A DNA stretch of 64,000 nucleotides. Origin: Rubrivivax benzoatilyticus JA2 = ATCC BAA-35 (lineage in GTDB: Bacteria > Pseudomonadota > Gammaproteobacteria > Burkholderiales > Burkholderiaceae_C). The position numbers and the translations under genes are program-made. Shown piece by piece: positions 7,172-18,958 of this stretch. The first letter of the stretch is position 1. Each line of letters begins with the position of its first letter. The notes under the pieces are model-generated. The model was given only the letters and a program-made list of their open reading frames with translations, was not told where the DNA came from and did no database searches. The stretch spans positions 1 to 64,000 of the forward strand of contig NZ_AEWG01000076.1 in the NCBI RefSeq assembly GCF_000190375.1. Reading direction: 5' to 3'.

Positions 7172-8395
7172 ATGACCCAGTTGTTGACCTTCCACGACGT
7201 CCTCGTCGATGGGCTCGCCCACGGGCTGCTCGGCGCGTCGTGGTGGCAGATCGTGCTCTTCACGCTGGTCGTGACGCACGTGACGATCGCCGCGGTGACG
7301 ATCTTCCTGCACCGCTCGCAGGCGCACCGCGCACTTGACCTGCACCCGGTCGTCTCGCACTTCTTCCGCTTCTGGCTCTGGCTGACCACCGGCATGGTGA
7401 CCAAGGAGTGGGTCGCGATCCACCGCAAGCACCACGCGAAGTGCGAGACCGAGGAAGACCCGCACAGCCCGGTGACCCGCGGCATCAAGACGGTGCTGCT
7501 GACCGGCAGCGAGCTCTACCGCGCCGAGGCCAAGGTCGGCGAGACGCTGAAGAAGTACGGCCATGGCACGCCCGACGACTGGATCGAGCGTCATCTCTAC
7601 AGCCGCTTCAGCTGGCAGGGTGTGGCGCTGATGCTGATCGTCGATCTGCTGCTCTTCGGTGCCGTCGGCGCGACGGTCTGGGCGGTGCAGATGCTGTGGA
7701 TCCCGATCCATGCCGCCGGCATCATCAACGGCATCGGCCACTTCTGGGGCTACCGCAACTTTGAGGCGGCCGACGCGTCGACCAACATCTCGCCCTGGGG
7801 CATCCTGATCGGCGGCGAGGAGCTGCACAACAACCACCACACCTACCCGACCTCGGCCAAGTTCTCGGTCAAGCGCTACGAGTTCGACATCGGCTGGGTC
7901 TACATCCGCGGCATGCAGACGCTGGGGCTGGCCAAGGTGCGCAAGACGCCGCCGCGGCTGGCGCTGGGCGAGCTCAAGCCGGTGGCCGACGGCCAGACGC
8001 TGGACGCGCTGATCGCCAACCGCTACGAGGTGATGGCGGGCTATGCCAAGGAGATGCGCCGCGCCGTGCGCGCCGAGCTGGCGCGGCTGAAGGCGCAAGG
8101 TGCCCAGAACAGTGCGCACTGGCGCCATCTGGTGCTCGCCAAGACCTGGCTACACCGCGACGAGGACAAGATCCCGCACGGCGTGCGGCCGCAGCTGTCG
8201 CAGGCGCTGGGCGACAACCCGAGCCTGGCCAAGCTGGTGGCGATGCGCGAGGAGTTGCGCGCGCTGTGGACGCGCACCAACGTCTCCGCCGATCAACTGG
8301 TCGCCGACCTGCAGGCCTGGTGCCGCAAGGCCGAGGACAGCGGCATCGCTGCGCTGCAGGAGTTCTCGCTGAAGCTGCGTTCGGCGCGCGCCTGA
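7172..8395 (+). CDS. desA: Membrane fatty acid desaturase (DesA/acyl-CoA desaturase family)
   Basis: Integral-membrane di-iron desaturase that introduces a cis double bond, probably delta-9, into acyl chains of phospholipids or acyl-CoA. The three histidine boxes are present: HRSQAHRALDLH, HRKHHAKCETEEDPH and HNNHHTYP. Hydrophobic pairs flank the boxes (about residues 22-45 and 155-190). The 407-residue length exceeds the usual 300-400 because of a charged C-terminal region after residue about 300. AAGG at 7157-7160 precedes the ATG. A strong dyad overlaps the likely promoter, and a classic terminator follows at 8416. The gene symbol is by family resemblance. Confidence 0.85.
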   Translation: MTQLLTFHDVLVDGLAHGLLGASWWQIVLFTLVVTHVTIAAVTIFLHRSQAHRALDLHPVVSHFFRFWLWLTTGMVTKEWVAIHRKHHAKCETEEDPHSPVTRGIKTVLLTGSELYRAEAKVGETLKKYGHGTPDDWIERHLYSRFSWQGVALMLIVDLLLFGAVGATVWAVQMLWIPIHAAGIINGIGHFWGYRNFEAADASTNISPWGILIGGEELHNNHHTYPTSAKFSVKRYEFDIGWVYIRGMQTLGLAKVRKTPPRLALGELKPVADGQTLDALIANRYEVMAGYAKEMRRAVRAELARLKAQGAQNSAHWRHLVLAKTWLHRDEDKIPHGVRPQLSQALGDNPSLAKLVAMREELRALWTRTNVSADQLVADLQAWCRKAEDSGIAALQEFSLKLRSARA

Positions 8396-8415
8396 GGGCA
8401 GGGCGCCTGAACGGC

Positions 8416-8439
8416 AAAGGGGCCTCGCGGCCCCTTTTT
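8416..8439 (+). terminator. Rho-independent terminator of the desaturase gene
   Basis: AAAGGGGCC (8416-8424) pairs with GGCCCCTTT (8429-8437) around TCGC, followed by further T residues. It lies 21 bases after the desaturase stop. Confidence 0.85.
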
Positions 8440-8502
8440 CCTTGCCGGCAGCTCTGCCGCGTGGCGGGCGAAGCGCCCAGGCCTCCCGGGGTCAGGCCTC
8501 CC

Positions 8503-8565
8503 GGGGTTAGGTCTTGCGTTTTGCAGGAAGCGCCACCGGCGCCGCAAAAGGCAAGACCTGACCCC
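8503..8565. repeat. REP-like imperfect inverted repeat of the GGGGTCAGGTCTTGC family
   Basis: GGGGTTAGGTCTTGC with a TTTTGC extension (8503-8524) faces GCAAAAG then GCAAGACCTGACCCC (8544-8565), with 19 bases between. A partial GGGGTCAGG copy starts near 8489. The 250 bases between the desaturase and rpmG hold this element and two terminators, and no gene. Confidence 0.6.
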
Positions 8566-8580
8566 GTTCGTGAGCCGTAC

Positions 8581-8610
8581 GCAAAACAAACGGGGCCCGA
8601 AGGCCCCGTT
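8581..8610 (-). terminator. Rho-independent terminator of rpmB-rpmG
   Basis: On the minus strand AACGGGGCC, a TTCG tetraloop and GGCCCCGTT are followed by TGTTTTG. It lies 36 bases after the rpmG stop. Confidence 0.85.
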
Positions 8611-8645
8611 GTCTTGGTCCGCGCCGCCGGATGGCGGCCGGCCGA

Positions 8646-8816
8646 TCACTTCAGCTTCACTTCCTTGTACAGGACGTGCTTGCGAGCCTTCGGGTCGAAC
8701 TTCAGGAATTCGAGCTTTTCGGGCGTCGTCTTCTTGTTCTTGCTCGTGGTGTAGAAGTGGCCGGTGCCCGCGGTGGACTCCAGCTTGATCTTTTCGCGTC
8801 CGCCTTTGCTGGCCAT
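8646..8816 (-). CDS. rpmG: 50S ribosomal protein L33
   Basis: A 56-residue basic protein, [20 protein letters not shown] at the start and ending [10 protein letters not shown]. The [10 protein letters not shown] and [10 protein letters not shown] segments identify L33 of the large ribosomal subunit. It carries no cysteine, so this is the zinc-independent (C-minus) form. The ATG at 8816 has GGAGAG upstream. It lies 20 bases after rpmB, the usual rpmB-rpmG operon order, and ends at a strong terminator. Confidence 0.97.
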   Translation of the reverse strand: MASKGGREKIKLESTAGTGHFYTTSKNKKTTPEKLEFLKFDPKARKHVLYKEVKLK

Positions 8817-8836
8817 GTCGCTCTCCTAACGGTCTG

Positions 8837-9070
8837 TCAGATTTCGCCGCGGGCACGCAGGTCGGCAACGACCTTCTCGATGCCCACCTTGTCGATCAGG
8901 CGCAGCGCCGCGTTGGACACGCGAAGGCGCACCCAGCGGTTCTCGCTTTCCATCCAGAAGCGGCGGTACTGCAGGTTGGGCAGAAAACGACGCTTCGTTT
9001 TGTTGTTGGCGTGGGAGACGTTGTTCCCCACCATCGGGCGCTTGCCCGTGACTTGACAGACGCGTGCCAT
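8837..9070 (-). CDS. rpmB: 50S ribosomal protein L28
   Basis: A 77-residue ribosomal protein beginning [20 protein letters not shown], followed by [18 protein letters not shown], which are the standard L28 segments. Length is that of proteobacterial L28. It is the first gene of an operon with rpmG. The ribosome site is GAGAAGCG just before the ATG. A promoter is expected in the 94 bases up to trxB, but none is clear. Confidence 0.97.
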   Translation of the reverse strand: MARVCQVTGKRPMVGNNVSHANNKTKRRFLPNLQYRRFWMESENRWVRLRVSNAALRLIDKVGIEKVVADLRARGEI

Positions 9071-9164
9071 GACGCTTCTCCGAAAGGTTCGAGGGTGATG
9101 GCCGCCTGCGAAAGATACCGAGCTCCCAGCGGAGCCGGGCCATCAAAGGCAGCAAAGCCGAAAA

Positions 9165-10972
<1,808 letters not shown>

Positions 10973-10997
10973 CACGGCGGCCGCCGGGGCGATCGGC

Positions 10998-11003
10998 CAC
11001 AAT
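10998..11003 (+). promoter_or_regulatory. Predicted -10 hexamer of ftsK
   Basis: CACAAT ends six bases before the ftsK ATG at 11010. There is no Shine-Dalgarno sequence in between. Confidence 0.35.
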
Positions 11004-11009
11004 CGCCGC

Positions 11010-13331
11010 ATGACGTTCCCGCTCGGATCCCTGGGTGCCGGCGCCGCGGCGGCGAAGGCTCCGCGGCCGGTTCCGGCCCCGGCGCGCTGGCGCCAGCAGG
11101 CGCTGCTTTTCGCCGGCGCGGTGGCCTGGCTGCTGCTGGTGCTGGCGCTGGCCACCCACCACCCGGCCGACCCCGCGTTCACCACTTCCGGCACTGGCGA
11201 GCCGGTGCACAACGCCGCCGGCCTGGCTGGCGCCTGGGTCGCCGATCTCGCTTATTTCCTCTTCGGCTTCTCGGCCTGGTGGCTGGTGCCGGTGGGCCTG
11301 CGCGCCTGGCTGTCGCTGCTGGCGCAGACCCTGCGCAGCGGTGACGACGCCCCGGCCGAAGCCGGTCACCCGCGGCTGCGCTTCTGGGCGGGCCTGGCGC
11401 TGCTGATGATGGCGGCCACCGCGCTCGAATGGACGCGGCTGTACCGCCTGGAGCCGCTGCTGCCCGGGCATTCCGGCGGCGTGCTCGGCTACACGCTCGG
11501 GCCATTGTCGATGCGCTGGCTGGGTTTCGCCGGTTCGGGCGTGCTGTGGATCGTCGTGCTGGTCGCCGGGCTGGCGCTGGCGCTGCGCTTTTCCTGGCTG
11601 AAGCTGGCCGACGCGATCGGCGAGCGTTTCGACGGCCTGCGCGAGCGCCGCGCCGAGGTGCGTGAGCAGGAAGAAGACCGTCGCATCGGCGAGCAGGCCA
11701 CGCGCGAGCGCGAGCACGTCGTCGAGGTCGAGCGTCAGGTCGTCGAGGAGCACGTGCCGATCGTCATCGAGCCGCCCGTCGTCGAGGTTCCCAAGTCCGA
11801 GCGTGTCGCCAAGGAGCGCCAGAAGCCGCTGTTCGTCGAGCTGACCGACACCAAACTGCCGCAGGTCGACCTGCTCGACGCCGCGCCGGGCCGCCAGGAG
11901 AGCGTGACGCCCGAGTCGCTGGAGATGACCAGCCGGCTGATCGAGAAGAAGCTGAAGGACTTCGGCGTCGAGGTGCGCGTCGTCGCCGCCTCGCCCGGCC
12001 CGGTGATCACGCGCTACGAGATCGAGCCGGCCACCGGCGTCAAGGGCGCGCAGATCGTCAACCTCGCCAAGGACCTGGCGCGCTCGCTGTCGCTGATCTC
12101 GATCCGCGTCGTCGAGGTCATTCCGGGCAAGAACTACATGGCGCTGGAGCTGCCCAACGCGCGCCGGCAGACGATCCGCCTGGCCGAGATCCTCGGCTCG
12201 CAGGTCTACCACGAGGCCGCGTCGCTGCTGACGATGGGCCTGGGCAAGGACATCGTCGGCAACCCGGTCGTCGCCGACCTGGCGAAGATGCCGCACTGCC
12301 TGGTCGCCGGCACCACCGGCTCGGGCAAGTCGGTGGGCATCAACGCGATGATCCTCAGCCTGCTCTACAAGGCCGAGGCGCGCGACGTGCGGCTCATCCT
12401 GATCGACCCGAAGATGCTCGAGATGAGCGTCTACGAGGGCATCCCGCACCTGCTGGCGCCGGTCGTCACCGACATGAAGCAGGCGGCCAACGCGCTGAAC
12501 TGGTGCGTCGGCGAGATGGAACGGCGCTACAAGCTGATGAGCAAGCTCGGCGTGCGCAACCTCGCCGGCTACAACAAGAAGATCGCCGACGCCCAGGCCA
12601 AGGGCGAGAAGATCGGCAACCCGTTCAGCCTGACGCCCGAGGAGCCCGAGCCGCTGGAGCGGCTGCCGCACGTCGTCGTCGTCATCGACGAACTGGCCGA
12701 CCTGATGATGGTCGTCGGCAAGAAGATCGAGGAGCTGATCGCGCGCCTGGCGCAGAAGGCGCGTGCCGCCGGCATCCACCTGATCCTGGCGACGCAGCGG
12801 CCCAGCGTCGACGTCATCACCGGCCTCATCAAGGCCAACATCCCGACCCGGTTGTCGTTCCAGGTGTCGAGCAAGATCGACAGCCGCACCATCCTCGACC
12901 AGATGGGTGCCGAGGCGCTGCTGGGGCAGGGCGACATGCTCTACCTGCCGCCGGGCAGCGGCATGCCGGTGCGCGTGCACGGCGCCTTCGTCAGCGACGA
13001 CGAGGTGCACCGCGTCGTCGAGTACCTGAAGACCCAGGGCGAGGCCAACTACGTCGAGGGCATCCTCGAAGGCGGCACGCTCGAAGGCGACGCCGACGCG
13101 ATGCCCGAAGGCGGCCCCAGCGGCGGCGGCGAGGACGACTCGATGTACGACCAGGCGGTGCAGGTCGTGCTGCAGCACCGCCGCGCCTCGATCTCGCTCG
13201 TGCAGCGCCATCTGCGCATCGGCTACAACCGCGCCGCGCGGCTGCTCGAGCAGATGGAGAAGTCCGGCCTCGTCTCGGCCATGGGCCACAACGGCAACCG
13301 CGACCTGCTGGTGCCCAAACGCGAAGAATGA
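11010..13331 (+). CDS. ftsK: DNA translocase FtsK
   Basis: A 773-residue septum-bound motor that pumps chromosome ends across the division site and activates dimer resolution at dif. Four membrane segments lie in the first 195 residues (about 31-49, 72-97, 128-144, 172-194), followed by a short charged linker. The RecA-like motor has Walker [11 protein letters not shown] (about residue 433) and Walker [13 protein letters not shown]. The winged-helix gamma domain that reads KOPS sequences is at about 707-770 ([23 protein letters not shown]). The linker is short compared with E. coli FtsK. The stop overlaps the lolA ATG (ATGA). Confidence 0.96.
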   Translation: MTFPLGSLGAGAAAAKAPRPVPAPARWRQQALLFAGAVAWLLLVLALATHHPADPAFTTSGTGEPVHNAAGLAGAWVADLAYFLFGFSAWWLVPVGLRAWLSLLAQTLRSGDDAPAEAGHPRLRFWAGLALLMMAATALEWTRLYRLEPLLPGHSGGVLGYTLGPLSMRWLGFAGSGVLWIVVLVAGLALALRFSWLKLADAIGERFDGLRERRAEVREQEEDRRIGEQATREREHVVEVERQVVEEHVPIVIEPPVVEVPKSERVAKERQKPLFVELTDTKLPQVDLLDAAPGRQESVTPESLEMTSRLIEKKLKDFGVEVRVVAASPGPVITRYEIEPATGVKGAQIVNLAKDLARSLSLISIRVVEVIPGKNYMALELPNARRQTIRLAEILGSQVYHEAASLLTMGLGKDIVGNPVVADLAKMPHCLVAGTTGSGKSVGINAMILSLLYKAEARDVRLILIDPKMLEMSVYEGIPHLLAPVVTDMKQAANALNWCVGEMERRYKLMSKLGVRNLAGYNKKIADAQAKGEKIGNPFSLTPEEPEPLERLPHVVVVIDELADLMMVVGKKIEELIARLAQKARAAGIHLILATQRPSVDVITGLIKANIPTRLSFQVSSKIDSRTILDQMGAEALLGQGDMLYLPPGSGMPVRVHGAFVSDDEVHRVVEYLKTQGEANYVEGILEGGTLEGDADAMPEGGPSGGGEDDSMYDQAVQVVLQHRRASISLVQRHLRIGYNRAARLLEQMEKSGLVSAMGHNGNRDLLVPKREE

Positions 13332-13936
13332 AGAAGCTCCTGATCGCCGCGGCGCTGGCCGCCACCACTGTCGCCGCGCAGGCCGACGCCGTGCAGACGC
13401 TGCGCGCCTTCGTGCGCGACGTGAAGACCGGCCGCGCCGAGTTCACGCAGACCGTCACCTCGCCGGACGGCGCACGCAAGAAGACGTCTTCCGGGCGCTT
13501 CGAGTTCGCGCGCCCCGACCGCTTCCGCTTCGGCTACGAGAAGCCTTTCCAGCAGACCATCGTCGCCGACGGCCAGAAAGTCTGGATCCACGACCCCGAC
13601 CTGAACCAGGTCAGTTCGCGCCGCCTGTCGCAGGCGCTGGGTGCGACGCCGGCGGCGCTGCTGGCCGGCGGTTCGCTGGAGTCCGATTTCGTGCTGTCCA
13701 ACGGCGGCAGCCTGGGCGGGCTCGAATGGGCGCAGGCGACGCCGCGCACGCCCGACGGGCCGTTCAAGTCGATGAAGGTCGGTTTCCGCGGCGCCGAGTT
13801 GGCGGCCGTCGAGATCGTCGACAGCTTCGGCCAGCGCTCGCGGCTGGACTTCAAGGGTTTCGAGGCCGGCGTCGCGCTGCCGGCCGAGCGGTTCCGCTTC
13901 ACGGTGCCGGCCGGCGCCGACCTGCTCGAGCAGTGA
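13328..13936 (+). CDS. lolA: Outer-membrane lipoprotein carrier protein LolA
   Basis: A 202-residue periplasmic chaperone that carries lipoproteins from the LolCDE transporter to LolB in the outer membrane. A Sec signal peptide ([19 protein letters not shown]) is cleaved before DAVQTL. The body has LolA features: [28 protein letters not shown], and [16 protein letters not shown]. The length is typical. Translation is coupled to ftsK through a four-base overlap. The order ftsK-lolA-rarA is widespread in proteobacteria; here cheW interrupts it on the opposite strand. Confidence 0.95.
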   Translation: MKKLLIAAALAATTVAAQADAVQTLRAFVRDVKTGRAEFTQTVTSPDGARKKTSSGRFEFARPDRFRFGYEKPFQQTIVADGQKVWIHDPDLNQVSSRRLSQALGATPAALLAGGSLESDFVLSNGGSLGGLEWAQATPRTPDGPFKSMKVGFRGAELAAVEIVDSFGQRSRLDFKGFEAGVALPAERFRFTVPAGADLLEQ

Positions 13937-13951
13937 CGCCGGGGCGCCGGC

Positions 13952-14482
13952 TCAGCCGCCGGCGTGATCCATCAGCCCCATGTCCGGGCTGCGCATCAGG
14001 GCCTCGATGTCCAGCAGGATCAGCATGCGCTCGTCGTCGCCGGTCTTCAGCGTGCCCAGGCCGGTGATGTAGCTGGCGTCGACCGCGGCGCTGAACTCCG
14101 GGGCCGGCTTGATCTGGCCGGCGGCGAGTTCGAGCACGTCGCTGACCGAGTCGACCACCATGCCCACCGTGCGCCCGGCGACGTTGAGGATGATGACGAC
14201 GGTGAAGCCGTTGTACTCGGCATCGGCGAGGCCGAAGCGCAGCCGCATGTCGACCACCGGCACGATGACGCCGCGCAGGTTGACGACGCCCTTGAGGAAC
14301 ACCGGCGCATTGGCGATGCGTGTCGGCGGCTCGTAGCCGCGGATCTCCTGCACCTTCAGGATGTCGATGCCGTACTCCTCGGCGCCGAGCTTGAACGACA
14401 GGTACTCGCGCGCGGCCTGGGCGGCGGCTGCGTCGTGGGTGTCGGCTCCGGTCGCGGCCGGGTGGTCGAGGGTGGTGCTCAT
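13952..14482 (-). CDS. cheW: Chemotaxis coupling protein CheW
   Basis: A 176-residue adaptor that links receptors to the CheA kinase. The CheW core runs from about residue 28 ([22 protein letters not shown]) through [20 protein letters not shown] to the C-terminal [10 protein letters not shown]. The first 25 residues are an Ala/Thr-rich tail. AAGGAG lies seven bases before the ATG at 14482. No other chemotaxis genes are nearby, so it is an orphan copy whose receptors and kinase lie elsewhere. It converges on lolA with 15 bases between, and is divergent from rarA. Confidence 0.93.
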   Translation of the reverse strand: MSTTLDHPAATGADTHDAAAAQAAREYLSFKLGAEEYGIDILKVQEIRGYEPPTRIANAPVFLKGVVNLRGVIVPVVDMRLRFGLADAEYNGFTVVIILNVAGRTVGMVVDSVSDVLELAAGQIKPAPEFSAAVDASYITGLGTLKTGDDERMLILLDIEALMRSPDMGLMDHAGG

Positions 14483-14611
14483 GCGGGCTCCTTTTCCGGA
14501 GGTCTTGTGCTGTCGCGGTCCGGCAGGCGGCCGCGGCGCAGATTCTGTGCAGCGCGCGCGGTGCCGGAAGCGGCGATAAGCGGCGCCGGCCGGGCGCATT
14601 TCGGGCTCGGC

Positions 14612-14617
14612 GACAAT
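14612..14617 (+). promoter_or_regulatory. Predicted -10 hexamer of rarA
   Basis: GACAAT ends five bases before the rarA ATG at 14623, and no ribosome site is seen. Confidence 0.35.
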
Positions 14618-14622
14618 CGGTC

Positions 14623-15966
14623 ATGGACGCCCAGGACTCCCTGTTCGCCGACGAACCGCCGCCGCGCCCGGCCGCGGCGCCGGCCGTCGAACCCGGCGCG
14701 CCGCTGGCCGAGCGGCTGCGGCCGCACACGCTGGCCGAGGTCATCGGCCAGCAGCACCTGCTCGGCCCCGGCCGGCCGCTGCGAGTGGCCTTCGAGAGCG
14801 GCCGCATCCCGTCGATGATCCTCTGGGGCCCGCCGGGCGTCGGCAAGACGACGCTGGCGCGGCTGGTCGCCGGCTCGGTCGATGCCCAGTTCCTGGTGCT
14901 GTCGGCGGTGCTGGCCGGCGTCAAGGACATCCGCGACGCGGTCGAACTCGCCAAGGACGCGCGCCGCCGCGGCCAGGCCACCGTCGTCTTCGTCGACGAG
15001 GTCCACCGCTTCAACAAGGCGCAGCAGGACGCCTTCCTGCCGCACGTCGAGTCGGGCCTGTTCACCTTCATCGGCGCGACGACCGAGAACCCGTCCTTCG
15101 AGGTCAACTCGGCGCTGCTGTCGCGGGCCACGGTGCACGTGCTGAAGTCGCTGGCCGACGAGGACCTGGGCGTGCTGCTCGACCGCGCCCGCGCGCTGCT
15201 CGGCGCGCCGCCGCTGACCGACAGCGCGCGCACGCGTCTTGTCGCCCACGCCGACGGCGACGCGCGCCGGCTGCTCAACGCCTACGACAACCTCGTCGCC
15301 ATCGCCGGCGACGTGCCCGAGCTCGACGAGGCCGTGCTCGAGCGTGCGCTGGGCGAGCTGCTGCGCCGCTACGACAAGGGCGGCGACCAGTTCTTCGACA
15401 CGATCTCGGCGCTGCACAAGTCGGTGCGCGGCTCCGACCCCGATGCGGCGATGTACTGGCTGGCGCGCCTGCTCGACGGCGGTGCCGACCCGCGCTACGC
15501 CGCCCGGCGCATCGTGCGCATGGCTGCCGAGGACATCGGCCTGGCCGACCCGCGCGCGCTGCGCCTGGCGCTGGACGCCGCCGAGGTCTACGAGCGCCTG
15601 GGCTCGCCCGAAGGCGAGCTGGCGCTGGCCGAGGCCGTGGTCTATCTGGCGATCGCCCCCAAGTCCAACGCCGTCTACAAAGCCTGGAACGAGGTGCGTG
15701 CGCTGGTGCGCAGCGACGTCAGCCGGCCGGTGCCCGACCACCTGCGCAACGCGCCGACCCAGCTGATGAAGTCGCTGGGCCACGGCGCGGGCTACCGCTA
15801 CGCCCACGACGAGCCGGGAGGCTACGCCGCCGGCGAACGCTACCTGCCCGAGGGCCTGGTCGGCCGGCGCTTCTATGCCCCGGCGGCACGTGGCCTGGAG
15901 GCCCGGATCGCCGAGCGCCTAGCAGAACTTCGCGCGCTAGACGATGCGGCGACTACTTCCGGGTGA
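14623..15966 (+). CDS. rarA: Replication-associated recombination protein RarA (MgsA)
   Basis: A 447-residue clamp-loader-like AAA+ ATPase that acts at stalled replication forks. It has an N-terminal LFADE segment with acidic Pro-rich tail, then [20 protein letters not shown], Walker [12 protein letters not shown] (about residues 69-79), Walker [12 protein letters not shown], sensor 1 [13 protein letters not shown], and the C-terminal tetramerisation domain ([22 protein letters not shown]). Length and motifs match RarA. The upstream GACAAT is close to the ATG, suggesting a leaderless mRNA. It normally follows lolA directly. Confidence 0.95.
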   Translation: MDAQDSLFADEPPPRPAAAPAVEPGAPLAERLRPHTLAEVIGQQHLLGPGRPLRVAFESGRIPSMILWGPPGVGKTTLARLVAGSVDAQFLVLSAVLAGVKDIRDAVELAKDARRRGQATVVFVDEVHRFNKAQQDAFLPHVESGLFTFIGATTENPSFEVNSALLSRATVHVLKSLADEDLGVLLDRARALLGAPPLTDSARTRLVAHADGDARRLLNAYDNLVAIAGDVPELDEAVLERALGELLRRYDKGGDQFFDTISALHKSVRGSDPDAAMYWLARLLDGGADPRYAARRIVRMAAEDIGLADPRALRLALDAAEVYERLGSPEGELALAEAVVYLAIAPKSNAVYKAWNEVRALVRSDVSRPVPDHLRNAPTQLMKSLGHGAGYRYAHDEPGGYAAGERYLPEGLVGRRFYAPAARGLEARIAERLAELRALDDAATTSG

Positions 15967-16134
15967 GCGTTTGTTTTCAGGCGAGAATCGCGCCCTTGCG
16001 CGACGTCCGGCCGGCGTCGAAGGCCCGACGAGCCTCGCTTTACATACAAACTGAGACGATCCGGCCGGCTTCTTGCTAGCACTGCCCTGGCGCGCGGAAC
16101 GCCCGCGCGGATCACCCCCGGAGACTTCTTTTCG

Positions 16135-17058
16135 ATGGAAACATTCCTCCAGCAGATCATCAACGGTCTGGTGCTCGGCAGCATGTATGCGCTGGTCGCA
16201 CTGGGCTACACGATGGTCTACGGCATCATCAACCTGATCAACTTCGCGCACGGCGAAGTGTTGATGGTGGGCGCGCTGACGAGCTGGACCGTCGTCACCC
16301 TGATGGCCGACTCGGGCCTGCCGGGCTGGGCGATGATGCTGATCTCGCTGCCCGTGGCGATCGTCATCTGTTCGACGCTGAACTTCACGATCGAGAAACT
16401 GGCCTACAAGCCTTTGCGCAACGCGCCCCGGCTGGCCCCGCTGATCACCGCGATGGGCATGAGTCTGCTGCTGCAGACCATCGCGATGATCATCTGGAAG
16501 CCGAACCCCAAGCCCTATCCGCTGCTGCTGCCGACCGATCCGATCGACCTCGGCGGCCCGGTCATCACCGTCACGCAGTGCCTGATCCTGGGCATCACCG
16601 TCGTCGTGCTGTCGGCGCTGATGTATCTGGTCAACCGCACCAAGCTCGGCCGCGCGATGCGCGCCACCGCCGAGAACCCGCGTGTGGCCACGCTGATGGG
16701 CGTGCGTCCGGACATGGTGATCTCCGCGACCTTCATCATCGGCGCGACGCTGGCCGCCGTCGCCGGCGTGATGTGGGCCGCCAACTACGGCACCGTGCAG
16801 CACTCGATGGGCTTCCTGCCCGGGCTGAAGGCCTTCACGGCGGCGGTGCTCGGCGGCATCGGCAACCTCGCCGGTGCGGTGGTCGGCGGCCTGCTGCTGG
16901 GCCTCGTCGAGGCCATCGGCGCCGGCTACCTCGGTGACCTCACCGGCGGCGTGCTCGGCAGCCACTACGCCGACATCTTCGCCTTCGTCGCGCTGATCCT
17001 CGTGCTGACGCTGCGTCCCGCCGGGCTGCTCGGCGAACGCGTCGCCGACCGCGCCTGA
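16135..17058 (+). CDS. livH: Branched-chain amino acid-type ABC transporter permease LivH
   Basis: A 307-residue inner-membrane permease with about eight hydrophobic segments. It opens METFLQQIINGLVLGSMYALVALG and contains the family marker INFAHGEVLMVGA (residues about 38-50) and ENPRVATLMGVRPD, the cytoplasmic loop that contacts the ATPases. It should pair with LivM. The HAAT family carries branched-chain amino acids, and also urea or short amides. GGAGACTT lies before the ATG. It heads a four-gene operon that lacks a binding-protein gene. The 168 bases upstream to rarA show no other gene. Confidence 0.93.
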   Translation: METFLQQIINGLVLGSMYALVALGYTMVYGIINLINFAHGEVLMVGALTSWTVVTLMADSGLPGWAMMLISLPVAIVICSTLNFTIEKLAYKPLRNAPRLAPLITAMGMSLLLQTIAMIIWKPNPKPYPLLLPTDPIDLGGPVITVTQCLILGITVVVLSALMYLVNRTKLGRAMRATAENPRVATLMGVRPDMVISATFIIGATLAAVAGVMWAANYGTVQHSMGFLPGLKAFTAAVLGGIGNLAGAVVGGLLLGLVEAIGAGYLGDLTGGVLGSHYADIFAFVALILVLTLRPAGLLGERVADRA

Positions 17059-17075
17059 GTTCCGGGTCGACTCCC

Positions 17076-18167
17076 ATGAAGAACAAGCTCTTCCTATTCA
17101 TCATCGCCGCGCTGGCGCTGCTGGCCCTGCCGCTGTTCGCGCAGCAGTTCGGCCAGGGCTGGGTGCGCATCCTGGCGCTGGCCCTGCTGTACGTGCTGCT
17201 GGCGCTGGGCCTGAACATCGTCGTCGGCTACGCCGGCCTGCTCGACCTGGGCTACGTCGCGTTCTACGCCGTCGGGGCCTACATGTACGCGCTGCTCGCG
17301 TCTCCGCACCTGATGGAGAACTTCGAGTGGATCGCCAACGCCTTCCCCAACGGCTTGCACACGCCGATCTGGCTGGTCATCCCATTGGCAGCGGGATTGG
17401 CGGCGCTGGCCGGCGTGCTGCTGGGCACGCCGGTGCTCAAGCTGCGCGGTGACTACCTGGCGATCGTCACGCTGGGCTTCGGCGAAATCATCCGGGTGTT
17501 CATGAACAACCTGGAGTACCCGGTGAACATCACCAACGGGCCGCGCGGGCTCGACCGCATCGACCCGATGAACATCTTCGGGTTCGAGTTCGGCAAGGCG
17601 GTGACGATCGGCGACTTCACGATGCCGGCGGTCACGCTGTACTACTACCTGTTCCTGGCGCTGGTGATCTTCAGCGTGCTGATCAGCTACCGTCTCGAGC
17701 GCTCGCGCATCGGCCGCGCCTGGATGGCGATCCGCGAGGACGAGATCGCCGCCAAGGCGATGGGCATCAACACGCGCAACATGAAGCTGCTGGCCTTCGG
17801 CATGGGCGCCACCTTCGGCGGCGTGTCGGGCTCGATGTTCGCGTCGTTCCAGGGCTTCGTGTCGCCGGAGTCGTTCTCGCTGCAGGAGAGCGTGATGATC
17901 GTGGCGATGATCGTGCTCGGCGGCCTGGGCCACATCCCCGGCGTCATCCTGGGCGCGGTGCTGCTGGCCGCGCTGCCCGAGGTGCTGCGCTATGTCGCCG
18001 GCCCGCTGCAGGAGATGACCGGCGGCCGGCTGGACGCCGCCATCCTGCGCCAGCTGCTGATCGCGCTGGCGATGATCTCCATCATGTTGCTGCGTCCGCG
18101 CGGCCTGTGGCCCTCGCCTGAACACGGCAAGGCCGCACCGCGGCCGGTCACCAAGCTGATGCGCTGA
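17076..18167 (+). CDS. livM: Branched-chain amino acid-type ABC transporter permease LivM
   Basis: A 363-residue integral-membrane protein that forms the second permease half. It carries the LivM hallmarks LNIVVGYAGLLDLGYVAFYA near residue 48, RGDYLAIVTLGFGEIIR, and SRIGRAWMAIREDEIAAKAMG, the coupling loop. About nine to ten hydrophobic segments are seen. It starts 17 bases after livH. The C-terminal tail is short and basic. Substrate is inferred only from family. Confidence 0.93.
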   Translation: MKNKLFLFIIAALALLALPLFAQQFGQGWVRILALALLYVLLALGLNIVVGYAGLLDLGYVAFYAVGAYMYALLASPHLMENFEWIANAFPNGLHTPIWLVIPLAAGLAALAGVLLGTPVLKLRGDYLAIVTLGFGEIIRVFMNNLEYPVNITNGPRGLDRIDPMNIFGFEFGKAVTIGDFTMPAVTLYYYLFLALVIFSVLISYRLERSRIGRAWMAIREDEIAAKAMGINTRNMKLLAFGMGATFGGVSGSMFASFQGFVSPESFSLQESVMIVAMIVLGGLGHIPGVILGAVLLAALPEVLRYVAGPLQEMTGGRLDAAILRQLLIALAMISIMLLRPRGLWPSPEHGKAAPRPVTKLMR

Positions 18168-18185
18168 GAAGGGACGCGAAGCGAC

Positions 18186-18956
18186 ATGTCGGAAACGATT
18201 CTCAAGGTTCAAGGCGTCTCCAAGCGCTTCGGCGGGCTGCAGGCCCTGTCGGACGTCGGCATCGAGATCCGCAAGGGCCAGGTCTACGGCCTCATCGGCC
18301 CCAACGGCGCCGGCAAGACGACGTTCTTCAACGTCATCACCGGCCTGTACATCCCCGACGCCGGCACGTTCGAGCTCGGCGGCGAGCCCTACAAGCCCAG
18401 CGCGGTGCATCTGGTGGCCAAGGCCGGCATCGCCCGCACCTTCCAGAACATCCGCCTCTTCGCCGAGATGACGGCGCTGGAGAACGTGATGGTCGGGCGC
18501 CACGTGCGCACGAAGTCGGGCCTCGGCGGCGCGGTGTTCCGCACCGCCCGCTTCAAGCGCGAGGAGGCGGAGATCGCCGCGCGCGCCAAGGAGTTGCTGG
18601 ACTACGTCGGCATCGGCAAGTACGCCGAGTACAAGGCGCGCACGCTGTCCTACGGCGACCAGCGCCGGCTGGAGATCGCGCGCGCGCTGGCCACCGACCC
18701 CAAGCTGATCGCGCTGGACGAGCCCGCCGCGGGCATGAACGCGACCGAGAAGGTCGTGCTGCGCGAACTGATCGACCGCATCCGCCGCGACGGCCGCACG
18801 ATCCTGCTCATCGAGCACGACGTGAAGCTGGTCATGGGGCTGTGCGACCGCGTCACCGTGCTCGACTACGGCAAGCAGATCGCCGAGGGCACCCCGGCGG
18901 ACGTGCAGAAGAACGAGAAGGTCATCGAGGCCTACCTGGGCGCGGGCGGACACTGA
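18186..18956 (+). CDS. livG: ABC transporter ATPase LivG
   Basis: A 256-residue ATP-binding subunit for LivHM. Walker A is GPNGAGKTTFFNV (about residues 38-50), the signature is LSYGDQRRLEIARAL, Walker B LIALDEPAAGMN and the switch His is in LIEHDVKLVMG. LSYGDQRRLEI and AGMNATE are characteristic of the LivG rather than LivF branch. It follows livM by 18 bases. Confidence 0.94.
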   Translation: MSETILKVQGVSKRFGGLQALSDVGIEIRKGQVYGLIGPNGAGKTTFFNVITGLYIPDAGTFELGGEPYKPSAVHLVAKAGIARTFQNIRLFAEMTALENVMVGRHVRTKSGLGGAVFRTARFKREEAEIAARAKELLDYVGIGKYAEYKARTLSYGDQRRLEIARALATDPKLIALDEPAAGMNATEKVVLRELIDRIRRDGRTILLIEHDVKLVMGLCDRVTVLDYGKQIAEGTPADVQKNEKVIEAYLGAGGH

Positions 18957-18958
18957 GC

